64,000 nt of DNA from Flavobacteriales bacterium (GCA_018335925.1 JAGXRF010000111.1:32469-96468); one strand, 5' to 3'. Positions 48,054 through 57,210 are shown, counted from the first letter of the stretch. The notes: generated by a model not told the origin, from the sequence alone. Numbers and translations are program-made.

Positions 48054-50141
48054 ATGAAAATCTATTATATTTTCCATAAATTACATTTGTTTTTCAAAAT
48101 CATTGGTTTGGTTTGCATTACTTTGATGATCGATTTCGGATATGCACAAGTAAATACAGACACCATTACCTTGAAAGAAGTGGTACTTACCAATGCCAAT
48201 GTAATTGCTCCCTACTTTGAAAAATCTGCTAGTGTGAGTGTGTTGACCAAACAACAATTGGAAAAAGTTTCAGGTGCCATACTTACTCCTTTATTAAATC
48301 AAATTCCGGGAGTACAAATGCAACAAGGCAATTGGAATACCAATCGAATTACTATCAGAGGAATTGGAGCTCGAACCCCATTTGGCACCACCAAAATCAA
48401 GTCGTATTGGAACGACATTCCAATGACTTCAGCCGAGGGGGAAACGGTAATTGAGGACATTGACATGAATTTATTACACCAAGTACAAATACTAAAAGGA
48501 CCAAATGCTGTAAATTATGGAGCAGGTATGGGTGGCGTAATTGTATTGCAAAGCAAAATACCCAATACCAATCATAGAAATTGGAACATCCATCAGGAGG
48601 TGGGTGACTTTGGTCTATGGAGAAATAGCATCAGCTTTCAGGAAAAAAAAGGAACTACCGGAATTCAATTAGGCTACCAACACCAATCGATAAATGGGTT
48701 TAGAGAAAATAGCAATTACCGAAGAGACCAATGGAGTTTGCTAGCAGAGCAAAAAATCAACAACAAACACAACTTACAAATTCAAGGATTATTTACAGAT
48801 GTTCGAGCTTACATTCCAAGTTCCATTAACTTAAATGATGCCACCAACCAACCAAATGTTGCTGCTGCCAATTGGAGAGCAGCTAAAGGTTTTGAAGATT
48901 ACCAAAAAAATGCGTTGGGAATTACCCATCAATATTTTATTGATACCAATTGGTTGTCAAAACTCACATTATTTCATCAAAGCAAAAAAGCTTATGAACC
49001 CAGACCTTTTGATATACTAAGTGAAATTCAGTGTAGCTATGGGTGGAGGTATGTACTGCAGCATTTCGGAAACATCAAAAATATTCCTTTGCAAGTTCAA
49101 TTGGGATGGGAGCATCAAAAAGAGGATTATCAATTTGACTTATTCCGAAATTTGTATACCCAATTTCCGGGACAAGGTAGTGTGAAAGGTGATTGGTTTC
49201 AAAACGGAAAACAAAACAGAAGTTACCACCATTGGTTTTTACAAACTACAATAGAATTGTCTGACAAATGGAACGTAAATGCTGATGCAGCTTACCATAT
49301 TTCCAATTACAACTTAACCCAAGGGAGTATTACTTCTGCCCATTCTTTTCGTCCTTTTTTTGCTCCTAGAGTTTCCTTTACTTATTTCTGGAAAGAGCAT
49401 CAAATGTTATTTACTTCTTTCAGCAAAGGATTCTCCACCCCAACCGTAGCAGAATCACTTACTGTAGATGGAATCTTTAATACCAATTTAAAACCAGAAG
49501 TTGCCGAAAATTGGGAAATTGGATATAAGTGGAAACATTCGGAAAGTAAATGGAGCGGACAAATAAATTACTACTACATGCCTGTAAGCAATTTACTGGT
49601 AGCAAAGCGAATTGCAGAAGATCAATTTGAAGGTAGAAATGCAGGAGAAAGTTTACACCAAGGACTGGAATGGGAAACCCAATGGAAAAAAACTCTTTTA
49701 AATAGAGAAATCACCATTCAATATTCCGGTAATTGGAACCGAATGCGATTTACAGATTTTATAGATGCTGATCAAAATTATTCAGGCAATCTTTTACCAG
49801 CAGTACCCTCTTGGCAACATAGCTTAAATATAGGTATAGAAATCGTCCAAAATTTACATTTGCAAAGCAATTACCGTTACATAGATTCCATGCCTTTAAA
49901 TGACCGTAATGATGCTTCTACCCGTGCTTTTGGATTACTAGACATCCATACAAGCTACAAACTTAGTTCAACTAATTTCTGGAGATCAATACAATTGTAT
50001 GTTGGAGCACACAATTTGACTAATGTAAACTACACCGCAAGTATAGTTCCAAATGCAATAGGTATTAACCAAAATACACCAAGGTTCTTTTATCCGGGCA
50101 TGCCAAGACAATGGTATTGTGGTGCAAAATTTCAATTTTAA
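48054..50141 (+). CDS. TonB-dependent outer-membrane receptor
   Basis: 695 residues with signal peptide (CITLMIDFGYAQ), a TonB box-like region, plug domain (VSVLTKQQLEKVSGAIL, TIRGIGARTPFG, VQILKGPNAVNYGAGMGG) and a 22-strand barrel ending in WYCGAKFQF with terminal Phe. It lacks the carboxypeptidase-regulatory N-terminal extension of SusC types and has no SusD partner, so it is of the siderophore/small-molecule class. Divergently arranged with the PQQ dehydrogenase 112 bp away; import of PQQ or a metal chelate is possible but unproven. Confidence 0.93.
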   Translation: MKIYYIFHKLHLFFKIIGLVCITLMIDFGYAQVNTDTITLKEVVLTNANVIAPYFEKSASVSVLTKQQLEKVSGAILTPLLNQIPGVQMQQGNWNTNRITIRGIGARTPFGTTKIKSYWNDIPMTSAEGETVIEDIDMNLLHQVQILKGPNAVNYGAGMGGVIVLQSKIPNTNHRNWNIHQEVGDFGLWRNSISFQEKKGTTGIQLGYQHQSINGFRENSNYRRDQWSLLAEQKINNKHNLQIQGLFTDVRAYIPSSINLNDATNQPNVAAANWRAAKGFEDYQKNALGITHQYFIDTNWLSKLTLFHQSKKAYEPRPFDILSEIQCSYGWRYVLQHFGNIKNIPLQVQLGWEHQKEDYQFDLFRNLYTQFPGQGSVKGDWFQNGKQNRSYHHWFLQTTIELSDKWNVNADAAYHISNYNLTQGSITSAHSFRPFFAPRVSFTYFWKEHQMLFTSFSKGFSTPTVAESLTVDGIFNTNLKPEVAENWEIGYKWKHSESKWSGQINYYYMPVSNLLVAKRIAEDQFEGRNAGESLHQGLEWETQWKKTLLNREITIQYSGNWNRMRFTDFIDADQNYSGNLLPAVPSWQHSLNIGIEIVQNLHLQSNYRYIDSMPLNDRNDASTRAFGLLDIHTSYKLSSTNFWRSIQLYVGAHNLTNVNYTASIVPNAIGINQNTPRFFYPGMPRQWYCGAKFQF

Positions 50142-50165
50142 CTACACTTAAAAGACATTTAACAT

Positions 50166-50240
50166 CTTTTTGTCGATATTATTGTAAGTTTATTCTGTAA
50201 TTATAAAATATTAATTGCATTTCATCGATTTTATATAACA
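50166..50240. repeat. Upstream region duplicated ahead of both CAP genes (copy 1)
   Basis: This AT-rich stretch (CTTTTTGTCGAT ... TTTCATCGA) aligns with about 50907-50985 ahead of the second CAP gene, so the gene duplication included upstream DNA. Confidence 0.6.
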
Positions 50241-50289
50241 CTTTATCTGTTTTGAATATACATTTGAATCAAGTTTAAAAGAAATGATT

Positions 50290-50371
50290 CCCCAAATCTA
50301 TCTAAAAGACTTAAAAAAACTGTTGGTCTGATTGCCCCAAATCTATCTAACAGGAATCCCAAATCTACCAA
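50290..50371. repeat. Direct repeats upstream of the first CAP gene
   Basis: CCCCAAATCTATCTAA occurs identically at 50290-50305 and 50335-50350, and a partial copy CCCAAATCTA at 50358-50367. Offsets are 45 and 22 bp, i.e. near two and four DNA turns. A candidate regulator binding array; no copy precedes the second CAP gene. Confidence 0.6.
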
Positions 50372-50390
50372 AAACTTAACCTACATTGTT

Positions 50391-50882
50391 ATGAGTGTAA
50401 AGAATCTTTTATGGACGTTGTCCGTAGTGTTTTCGTTGGCTATTACTTCTTGTAGCTCAGAGGATTCTGTTTCTGAAAAAACAGAAATATCATTAAAAAC
50501 TTATCAATACACCAATACCGAGTTAGATTTAATGGATCGTATCAATCAGTACCGTGCAGGGAAAGGGTTGCCTAATTTACAACAAATAGAACATGTTTCG
50601 TACAAAGCTTATGAGCACAATTTGTTTATGATCGAAAACAATCAGGTAAGTCACCAAAACTTTGAAAACCGTTCCAATCACCTTCGACAAGCACTTCCTG
50701 CAAGCAGAGTTGGCGAAAACATAGCCTATAACTTTCAAAGTAACAATGGGGTTTTAAATGCTTGGTTGGCAAGCGAGGGTCATGCTAAAAATATAGAAGG
50801 AGATTTTACTCATTTTGGAATTTCTATTTCTACGGATAGCAACGGAAAAAAATATTACACCAACATTTTTATAAAAAAATAA
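50391..50882 (+). CDS. CAP/SCP-domain lipoprotein, copy 1
   Basis: 163 residues, lipobox AITSC (Cys21), then a CAP (cysteine-rich secretory protein/antigen 5/PR-1) domain about 40-163. It carries the expected His/Glu pocket in EHNLFMIENNQVSHQNF and GENIAYNF, and ending WLASEGHAKNIEGDFTHFGI. Surface lipoprotein with unknown target; some CAP proteins bind lipids or have protease-like roles. Tandem paralogue of the next gene. Confidence 0.9.
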   Translation: MSVKNLLWTLSVVFSLAITSCSSEDSVSEKTEISLKTYQYTNTELDLMDRINQYRAGKGLPNLQQIEHVSYKAYEHNLFMIENNQVSHQNFENRSNHLRQALPASRVGENIAYNFQSNNGVLNAWLASEGHAKNIEGDFTHFGISISTDSNGKKYYTNIFIKK

Positions 50883-50906
50883 ATACATTACATCTTACTT
50901 TATTAG

Positions 50907-50985
50907 CTTTTTATCGATTATGTTATAAGATTTTTCATAAATTATAATGTTTTTAATGCTTTTCATCGACTATTTTTACTTTTTG
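50907..50985. repeat. Upstream region duplicated ahead of both CAP genes (copy 2)
   Basis: Matches 50166-50240 including CTTTTTATCGAT and TTTCATCGA, with moderate divergence. Confidence 0.6.
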
Positions 50986-51050
50986 TCGTATTTAAGGTAT
51001 ACCTTTACTATGTAAAAAAGAAAGGAAGTTGGAAATTAAAAAATGTAGTC

Positions 51051-51536
51051 ATGAAAACTTTAAGTCAAATATTCGGAATCATCGCTTTCGCATTATTTAT
51101 TCAATGTACACCTGAAGCAACCACTGGAAATGAAAAAGTATACATCAAACATACCTACGATTTTAAAGCAAACGAAACAGAATTGATTGATTTAGTAAAC
51201 CAATACAGAGCTGGATACGGCTTAAATAGATTAGAAACTGTGGAACATGCAGCATATTTAGCACATGAACACAACCAATACATGATGACAAACAATGTGG
51301 TAGCACATACCGGTTTTGTAGAAAGAGCCGACAACCTTAAAACAACTGAAAATGCAATGAGAGTGAGCGAAAACATCGCTTACGGTTTAAGAACAAATGA
51401 GGGAGTAATCAAAGCATGGAACGAAAGTGAAGGACACCAAAAAACTTTGGTTGGAGATTTTACCCACATAGGATTAGCAATTACCACCAACAATGATAAC
51501 AAAACATACGTAACCGCAATTTTCCTTAAAAAGTAA
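51051..51536 (+). CDS. CAP/SCP-domain lipoprotein, copy 2
   Basis: 161 residues with a lipobox-like LFIQC (Cys19) and a CAP domain similar to copy 1 (ELIDLVNQYRAGYGLNRLETVEHAAY, VAHTGF, SENIAYGL, SEGHQKTLVGDFTHIGLAI). The pair is a tandem duplication with conserved upstream DNA but different direct-repeat content, so the copies may be regulated differently. A very strong terminator follows. Confidence 0.9.
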   Translation: MKTLSQIFGIIAFALFIQCTPEATTGNEKVYIKHTYDFKANETELIDLVNQYRAGYGLNRLETVEHAAYLAHEHNQYMMTNNVVAHTGFVERADNLKTTENAMRVSENIAYGLRTNEGVIKAWNESEGHQKTLVGDFTHIGLAITTNNDNKTYVTAIFLKK

Positions 51537-51558
51537 AGAGAAACCCATTTTGTCCCCC

Positions 51559-51607
51559 ATCGGAAAGCTGAACCCGGTTACGTATCTCAGCTTTCCGATT
51601 TTTTTTG
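51559..51607 (+). terminator. Strong terminator after the CAP gene pair
   Basis: ATCGGAAAGCTGA (51559-51571) and TCAGCTTTCCGAT (51587-51599), perfect 13-bp stem, followed by a long T-run. Confidence 0.92.
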
Positions 51608-51642
51608 TGCATAACTAAGATTAAATGCGAAACAAAATCAAC

Positions 51643-51650
51643 TACCTTTG
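51643..51650 (+). promoter_or_regulatory. -7 box of the RsmB-like gene
   Basis: TACCTTTG, exact match to TAnnTTTG, 18 bp before the ATG at 51669. Confidence 0.5.
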
Positions 51651-51668
51651 CACTCAATTTAATACCAA

Positions 51669-52880
51669 ATGAGATTACACCGAAATTTAGTTTTTGCAAC
51701 TATTAATGCTTTAAATGAGATTTTTAACGAAGGAAATTATGCTGATAAAGTAGTTGCAAAATATTTAAAAACTGATAAACGTTGGGGAAGCAAAGACCGA
51801 AAGTTTGTTGCAGAAACCATTTACGATATTGTTCGTTGGAAAAGATTGTATGCAGAAATAGCAGAAGCCAAAGAGCCTTTTGATCGAGACAACTTATGGA
51901 GATTGTTAGCTGTTTGGGCTATATTGAGAGGATACAACTTACCTGACTGGAAACAACTAGAGGGTACCCCTGCCAGAAAAATCAAAGGTCGTTTTGATGA
52001 ATTATCTAAAATTAGAAAATACCGAGAATCTATTCCAGATTGGATGGATGCTGTAGGAGTTGCAGAATTGGGAGAAGAAACTTGGACCAAAGAAATTGCA
52101 GCCCAAAACGAACAAGCTCAAGTGATATTAAGGGTCAACACACTTAAAATTTCTGTACAAGAACTCCAAAAAAAATTAGCAGCCGAAGAAATTGCTACCC
52201 AAACTTTAAAAGATCAGAAAGATGCATTGGTTTTAGAGGAAAGAGCCAATGTGTTTATGAGTCCCTTATTTAAAGAGGGCTTTTTTGAAGTTCAAGATGC
52301 TAGCTCCCAATTGGTAGCTCCGTTTTTAGAAGTAGAACCCGGTATGCGGGTGGTAGATGCTTGTGCAGGTGCAGGTGGCAAAACTTTACACTTGGCTTCG
52401 TTAATGCAAAACAAAGGACAAATTATTGCAATGGATTTGTACGAAAGCAAAATGAAACAGCTTAAATTAAGAGCCAAACGAAACGGAGCTTTTAATATTG
52501 AATACCGCATAATTGATAGCACCAAAGTTATTAAAAAACTACATGACAAAGCAGACAGAGTATTGATTGATGCTCCATGTAGTGGTTTGGGGGTTTTAAA
52601 AAGAAATCCAGACAGCAAATGGAAATTACAAGAAACTTTTATTGAAGACATCAAAAAAACCCAACAAGAAATTTTACAAAACTATTCTAAGATGGTTAAG
52701 CCTGGTGGATTGGTAGTATATGCTACTTGTTCGGTTTTACCTTCTGAAAACCAATTGCAAATAAAAAAATTCCTACAAACAGAATGGGGTAAGAATTTTA
52801 CCTTTGTAGAAGAAAAAATTTTACTAGCCCATCAAACTAGTTTTGATGGTTTTTATATGGCTAAATTGAAAAGAAAATAA
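51669..52880 (+). CDS. RsmB/NOP-family RNA cytosine-C5 methyltransferase
   Basis: 403 residues. N-terminal NusB-like region (1-140), then a Rossmann SAM domain: VVDACAGAGGKTLHLA near residue 225, IAMDLYESKM, DAPCSGLGVLKRNPDSKW (Cys near 303) and YATCSVLPSENQ (catalytic Cys near 354). Both active-site cysteines are present. It probably methylates rRNA, but RsmB, RsmF and other targets cannot be separated here. The T9SS endonuclease starts 7 bp later and may be co-transcribed. Confidence 0.92.
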   Translation: MRLHRNLVFATINALNEIFNEGNYADKVVAKYLKTDKRWGSKDRKFVAETIYDIVRWKRLYAEIAEAKEPFDRDNLWRLLAVWAILRGYNLPDWKQLEGTPARKIKGRFDELSKIRKYRESIPDWMDAVGVAELGEETWTKEIAAQNEQAQVILRVNTLKISVQELQKKLAAEEIATQTLKDQKDALVLEERANVFMSPLFKEGFFEVQDASSQLVAPFLEVEPGMRVVDACAGAGGKTLHLASLMQNKGQIIAMDLYESKMKQLKLRAKRNGAFNIEYRIIDSTKVIKKLHDKADRVLIDAPCSGLGVLKRNPDSKWKLQETFIEDIKKTQQEILQNYSKMVKPGGLVVYATCSVLPSENQLQIKKFLQTEWGKNFTFVEEKILLAHQTSFDGFYMAKLKRK

Positions 52881-52887
52881 TTACCTT

Positions 52888-53955
52888 ATGTTGAAAGCAA
52901 AAATTACCTCTCTCCTATTTTTATTTGTTTCATTTGTAGTTGCTCAAATTCCTGCTTATTACAATGGCATTGATTTTACCAGTAATGGACAGGCACTAAA
53001 AAATGAATTAGCTGCCAGAATATCTGATTCACATGTAAACCAATTAACTTACTCACAAATTTGGGAAGCACTAAAAATTGTGGATTTAGATCCTAACAAC
53101 AGCAATAATGTACTATTAATTTATGGATGGGAAAACGGTTCCGATGGGGATGCTACCAACGACAGAAGTAGAAATAAAGATAATAATGGAGGAAATAATG
53201 GTCAGTGGAATAGAGAACATACCTATCCGCAATCTGTAGGAACTCCTGATTTGGGTCAAGTTGGCCCTGGAGCTGATGCCCATATGTTAAGAGCCTGTGA
53301 TGTACAAAGAAATAACTCAAGAGGAAATAGAAGATTTGCTAATGGTAGTGGTTCTAATTCCTATAGTATTGGTACAAATAGTTGGTATCCTGGTGATGAA
53401 TGGAGAGGTGACATTGCAAGAATGATGATGTACATGTATTTGAGATATGGAAATCAATGTTTACCAACCAATGTTGGTGTTGGCTCTACAGCAGGTACTG
53501 GTGACGATATGATAGATTTATTTTTAAATTGGAATGTACAAGATCCTGTGTCAACTTTTGAAATTAATAGAAATAACTATTTGGCCAACTCCAACAATAC
53601 ATGGGGACAAGGCAATCGAAACCCGTTTATTGACAATCCTTATTTGGCTACCAAAATTTGGGGAGGAGTACCAGCACAAGATACATGGGGAACATTATCT
53701 ACAGAAATTCCTGTTTTTGAATCAACCGTTTCAGTATATCCTAATCCTGTAAAAGACCAAATAGTTTATATTCAAACAGAAAACACTGTAGAAGAAATCG
53801 TTTTGATGAACATCAACGGACAATACATTCAAAAAGTAAACCATCCAACCAAAGTACAAAATACCTATAGCTTAGATGGTTTACAATCAGGATTTTATTT
53901 CTTACAAATCACTTCTAACAACCAAACGGTTACTAAAAAGATTGTGGTACAGTAA
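52888..53955 (+). CDS. T9SS-secreted endonuclease I family nuclease
   Basis: 355 residues. Signal peptide ending VVAQ; an endonuclease I/Bsn-like His-Me finger domain (about 30-250) with QWNREHTYPQ (catalytic His) and DAHMLRACDVQRNNSRGNRRF. A type A sorting domain follows (about 275-355, VSVYPNPVKDQI through TVTKKIVVQ). Probably cleaves extracellular DNA for nutrient use or biofilm turnover. Follows the RNA methyltransferase by 7 bp, likely by chance. Confidence 0.93.
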   Translation: MLKAKITSLLFLFVSFVVAQIPAYYNGIDFTSNGQALKNELAARISDSHVNQLTYSQIWEALKIVDLDPNNSNNVLLIYGWENGSDGDATNDRSRNKDNNGGNNGQWNREHTYPQSVGTPDLGQVGPGADAHMLRACDVQRNNSRGNRRFANGSGSNSYSIGTNSWYPGDEWRGDIARMMMYMYLRYGNQCLPTNVGVGSTAGTGDDMIDLFLNWNVQDPVSTFEINRNNYLANSNNTWGQGNRNPFIDNPYLATKIWGGVPAQDTWGTLSTEIPVFESTVSVYPNPVKDQIVYIQTENTVEEIVLMNINGQYIQKVNHPTKVQNTYSLDGLQSGFYFLQITSNNQTVTKKIVVQ

Positions 53956-53957
53956 AT

Positions 53958-55400
53958 TTAAAACAACCAAGAGTATAACATCGTAAAAGCGATAATCACC
54001 AAAGGCCCTATCAAGCCTATTCCGATACCTCCCATTCTAAAGTCTTGTTGTTGGATAATTCCTGTGCTGTATGCAATTGCATTTGGTGGTGTAGAAACTG
54101 GCAATAACAGAGCACAAGAGGCACTCAACCCAATTACCAACGGGAAAATCACCGGATCAAAATCGGCATTCAAACCAATTAAAGAAATCGCTATCGGAAT
54201 AAATATGGTAGTAGCTGCGGTATTGCTCATAAAATTAGAAAACACAACTGTTACCAACGAAAATATCACTACCAAAGCGTATAAATTGATGTCGTAATGA
54301 CTTACTTGGTCCACAAAATAAGTAGCCAAACCTTGCTCTTGTATAGCCATTCCTAATGCCAAACCACCTGCTACCAACATCAAAGTATCCCAAGGCAAAC
54401 TTCTTACATCGTCTGCATCAATAATACCTAATAATGTTAATGCCACAATCGGAATACCCGAAACTGCAGCTACCGGAATTTTGGTCAATTGAGAGGTCAA
54501 CCACAAAAGCAAAGTTACCCCCATCACAACCAAAACAATTTGCTTTTTGATTTTACTTTCCTCTAATTTTTCCATTTCTTCTTCGCTAGATGCAGGTGCA
54601 TCTAATAAAAAATCCAAAGAAATGGTTTGATTTTTTAGTTGATATTTATGCAACAGCATTCTCCAAAAAACAAAGAGTAAAATCAACGAAACAGGCACTC
54701 CAACCAACATCCATTCAATAAATGAAATTTTAATTCCGATAGATTCCATCGCACCAACAGCAATAGCATTGGGTGCAGAACCAATAATGGTGCCCATCCC
54801 TCCTATGGCAGCAGCTGTAGGAATACCTAACACCAATGCTTTGGAAAAATTAGACTCCTTTCCTGCCATTAAAAATAACGGACTCACCGTAGCTATCATC
54901 ATGGCTGTGGTAGCAGTATTGCTCATCAACATAGATAATATAGCCGTAACCAACATCAAACCAAATAATATCATTTTTTGTTGGTTACCAAACTTAGGAG
55001 CTGCTAACTTGAGCAAACTTACATCCAAATTGGTTTTTTTCATTCCTTCTGCTAAAAAGAATCCTCCTAAAAACAACCATATCACCCCATCTGACCAAAC
55101 TTGGGCATAGCGTTTGGCATCCATGCCTTCATCTCTTCCCATGGTAAACACCAAAAACCCAACAATTAAAATTCCAACCGCAAAAGGGGGTACAGCCTCG
55201 GTAATCCATAAACCAATGGCAAAAAACAAAATAAATAACACTGATTGTTGGGTTACGGTAAAAGTTGGTGCACTTAAAAAATACATGAGTACATAAGCAA
55301 CAATTAATATAGTTAAAAATAGAATGGTTCTACTTTGTCGAGCTACTTTTTGCTCCATTTTCGCAAGTTGCTTGATGGAATAATTTCTAGAATCAGACAT
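53958..55400 (-). CDS. SLC13/DASS-family anion:sodium symporter
   Basis: 480 residues with about 11-12 membrane segments and both SNT signature motifs (MLMSNTATTAMMIAT near 160 and NFMSNTAATTIFIPIA near 400). The family takes up C4-dicarboxylates, citrate or sulfate; gluconeogenic context (pckA shares its regulatory site) favours dicarboxylates. Its promoter is clear: TAACTTTG 17 bp upstream with a Crp/Fnr-like palindrome 30.5 bp further. Divergent from rocD. Confidence 0.93.
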   Translation of the reverse strand: MSDSRNYSIKQLAKMEQKVARQSRTILFLTILIVAYVLMYFLSAPTFTVTQQSVLFILFFAIGLWITEAVPPFAVGILIVGFLVFTMGRDEGMDAKRYAQVWSDGVIWLFLGGFFLAEGMKKTNLDVSLLKLAAPKFGNQQKMILFGLMLVTAILSMLMSNTATTAMMIATVSPLFLMAGKESNFSKALVLGIPTAAAIGGMGTIIGSAPNAIAVGAMESIGIKISFIEWMLVGVPVSLILLFVFWRMLLHKYQLKNQTISLDFLLDAPASSEEEMEKLEESKIKKQIVLVVMGVTLLLWLTSQLTKIPVAAVSGIPIVALTLLGIIDADDVRSLPWDTLMLVAGGLALGMAIQEQGLATYFVDQVSHYDINLYALVVIFSLVTVVFSNFMSNTAATTIFIPIAISLIGLNADFDPVIFPLVIGLSASCALLLPVSTPPNAIAYSTGIIQQQDFRMGGIGIGLIGPLVIIAFTMLYSWLF

Positions 55401-55416
55401 GGCTTTTAATTTTTAC

Positions 55417-55464
55417 CAAAGTTAGTACGAATTTAAGAGGTATTGACATGATAAATATCAATAT
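55417..55464 (-). promoter_or_regulatory. SLC13 promoter with Crp/Fnr-like palindrome
   Basis: Minus-strand -7 box TAACTTTG at 55417-55424. Palindromic core TGATAAATATCA at 55449-55460 within CATGATAAATATCAAT, which differs from the usp site at one position. Core centre to box edge is 30.5 bp. Confidence 0.65.
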
Positions 55465-55501
55465 TTAAAGGCATTTACGGAAACGTTTTCGGAAAATCAA
55501 T

Positions 55502-55509
55502 TACATTTG
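55502..55509 (+). promoter_or_regulatory. rocD -7 box
   Basis: TACATTTG, exact TAnnTTTG match, 32 bp before the rocD ATG. The palindrome at 55449-55460 is 47.5 bp upstream of it, so the site may also affect rocD. Confidence 0.5.
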
Positions 55510-55541
55510 CATTACGTTTATGATGATAAAAATAGTACAAA

Positions 55542-56813
55542 ATGACTACAACTACTACATCCAATTATTTTATTGAAATAGAAAATCAATACGGTGCACA
55601 TAATTATCATCCTTTACCAGTGGTTTTGGAAAAAGGAGAAGGAGTTTATTTGTGGGATGTAGAAGGCAAAAAATACTTCGATTTTTTATCTGCTTATTCT
55701 GCTGTTAATCAAGGACATTGCCATCCAAAAATTATTGATTCTTTAATCCATCAAGCACAAAAGCTTACCCTAACTTCTCGTGCTTTTTACAACAATCGGT
55801 TGGGAGAATACGAAAAATTTATGAGTGAGTACTTTGGTTTTGACATGGTACTTCCTATGAATACTGGAGCAGAAGCTGTAGAAACTGCCATTAAAATTTG
55901 CAGAAAATGGGCTTATGAAAAAAAGGGAATTGCCGAAAACAATGCCCAAATTGTGGTAGCTGATAACAACTTTCATGGCAGAACTACTACCATCATTTCT
56001 TTTTCTAATGACCTTAATGCCCAGAAAAATTTTGGTCCTTATACCGGTGGATTTATCATGGTTGCTTACGATAATATAGCAGCGTTAGAACAATTATTTC
56101 AAACCCACCCGAATATTGCAGGCTTTTTGGTGGAACCAATCCAAGGAGAAGCTGGAGTGTATACTCCAAACGAATCTTACTTAATGCAAGTAAAAGATTT
56201 GTGCAACCAATACCAAGTGTTGTTTATTGCAGATGAAATTCAAACCGGAATTGCACGAACAGGTTCTTTATTGGCCGTGTGTGGCAATTGCAATTGTGCC
56301 AACCAATGCGAACAACAAGAAACTTACAGCAAACCTGATATTTTAATCTTAGGAAAAGCTTTGTCGGGTGGTGTGTATCCTGTTTCTGCGGTTTTGGCTG
56401 ATAAAGCCATTATGGAAGTAATCAAACCTGGGCAACACGGTTCTACATTCGGTGGTAACCCGTTAGGTGTTTCGGTAGCCATGACTGCTTTAGAAGTGGT
56501 TTATGAAGAAAAACTAATACAAAATGCTCGCAAACTAGGCCATTTGTTTCGTGCTAAAATGCGAGAATACATCCAACACAGCAACATAGTTCAATTAGTA
56601 CGAGGCAAAGGTTTGTTAAATGCCATAGTGATTAACGACTCCGAACACGGACAAACTGCTTGGAATATTTGCATGAAATTAGCAGAAAATGGCTTGTTGG
56701 CAAAACCAACCCATGGCAATATTATTCGTTTCGCACCACCTTTGGTGATGACGGAAGATCAGTTATTGGAATGTATAGATATTATCACCAAAACTTTAAA
56801 AGAATTTGAATAA
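55542..56813 (+). CDS. rocD: Ornithine aminotransferase
   Basis: Transfers the delta-amino group of ornithine to 2-oxoglutarate, linking arginine/ornithine breakdown to glutamate and proline. 423 residues, PLP fold type [50 protein letters not shown] and the PLP lysine in [13 protein letters not shown] near residue 270. A cysteine-rich insertion [13 protein letters not shown] lies between the TG and SKPDIL segments. It is flanked by a palindromic terminator. Confidence 0.95.
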   Translation: MTTTTTSNYFIEIENQYGAHNYHPLPVVLEKGEGVYLWDVEGKKYFDFLSAYSAVNQGHCHPKIIDSLIHQAQKLTLTSRAFYNNRLGEYEKFMSEYFGFDMVLPMNTGAEAVETAIKICRKWAYEKKGIAENNAQIVVADNNFHGRTTTIISFSNDLNAQKNFGPYTGGFIMVAYDNIAALEQLFQTHPNIAGFLVEPIQGEAGVYTPNESYLMQVKDLCNQYQVLFIADEIQTGIARTGSLLAVCGNCNCANQCEQQETYSKPDILILGKALSGGVYPVSAVLADKAIMEVIKPGQHGSTFGGNPLGVSVAMTALEVVYEEKLIQNARKLGHLFRAKMREYIQHSNIVQLVRGKGLLNAIVINDSEHGQTAWNICMKLAENGLLAKPTHGNIIRFAPPLVMTEDQLLECIDIITKTLKEFE

Positions 56814-56841
56814 AAAAGTCTGGCAGTTGCCAGACTTTTTT
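56812..56841. terminator. Bidirectional terminator after rocD
   Basis: AAAAAAGTCTGGCA (56812-56825) and TGCCAGACTTTTTT (56828-56841) are perfect reverse complements, serving rocD and the convergent small membrane gene. Confidence 0.9.
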
Positions 56842-56856
56842 GTAAGATTTGAAAAA

Positions 56857-57186
56857 TTATCCTCCAAATTTTTCTGTCATAATTCTTCTTACAGCATCTT
56901 GGTCTTGTAAGTTTTCAAAACCAACCGTAGCAATTAACCATATGGCAAATAATAAGTAGATTATATTAATTACCAAACCTATGATGGCTAAAATTTTTCC
57001 GGTTTTAATTTGACCGTAGTTTGCATACCCTTCAGGATTTTGGTTGTACAAAGCGGTGTCTTTTTTGGCAAGTACCAATGCCACAATTGCCAAAATTAAT
57101 CCGATGCCATAAAAGCAACAAGATAAGATAGAAGCAATACCAAGAATCAATACTGCAATGCCATTAGGTAATTTTTGTTTTTCCAT
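56857..57186 (-). CDS. CCC-motif small membrane protein
   Basis: 109 residues with two hydrophobic hairpins (IAVLILGIASILSCCFYGIG, ILAIIGLVINIIYLLFAIW). Matches the Bacteroidota family called CCC-motif membrane protein, although here the motif is SCCFYG. Function unknown. Second gene of a two-gene leftward unit with the DUF2752 protein (24 bp gap). Confidence 0.78.
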   Translation of the reverse strand: MEKQKLPNGIAVLILGIASILSCCFYGIGLILAIVALVLAKKDTALYNQNPEGYANYGQIKTGKILAIIGLVINIIYLLFAIWLIATVGFENLQDQDAVRRIMTEKFGG

Positions 57187-57210
57187 GAGTTTTAGTTTTA
57201 AAGGTTTATA

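Noticed and set aside
52888-53955. Operon relationship between the RsmB-like gene and the secreted endonuclease
   Set aside because: The 7-bp gap allows co-transcription, but functions are unrelated, so I do not infer a shared pathway.
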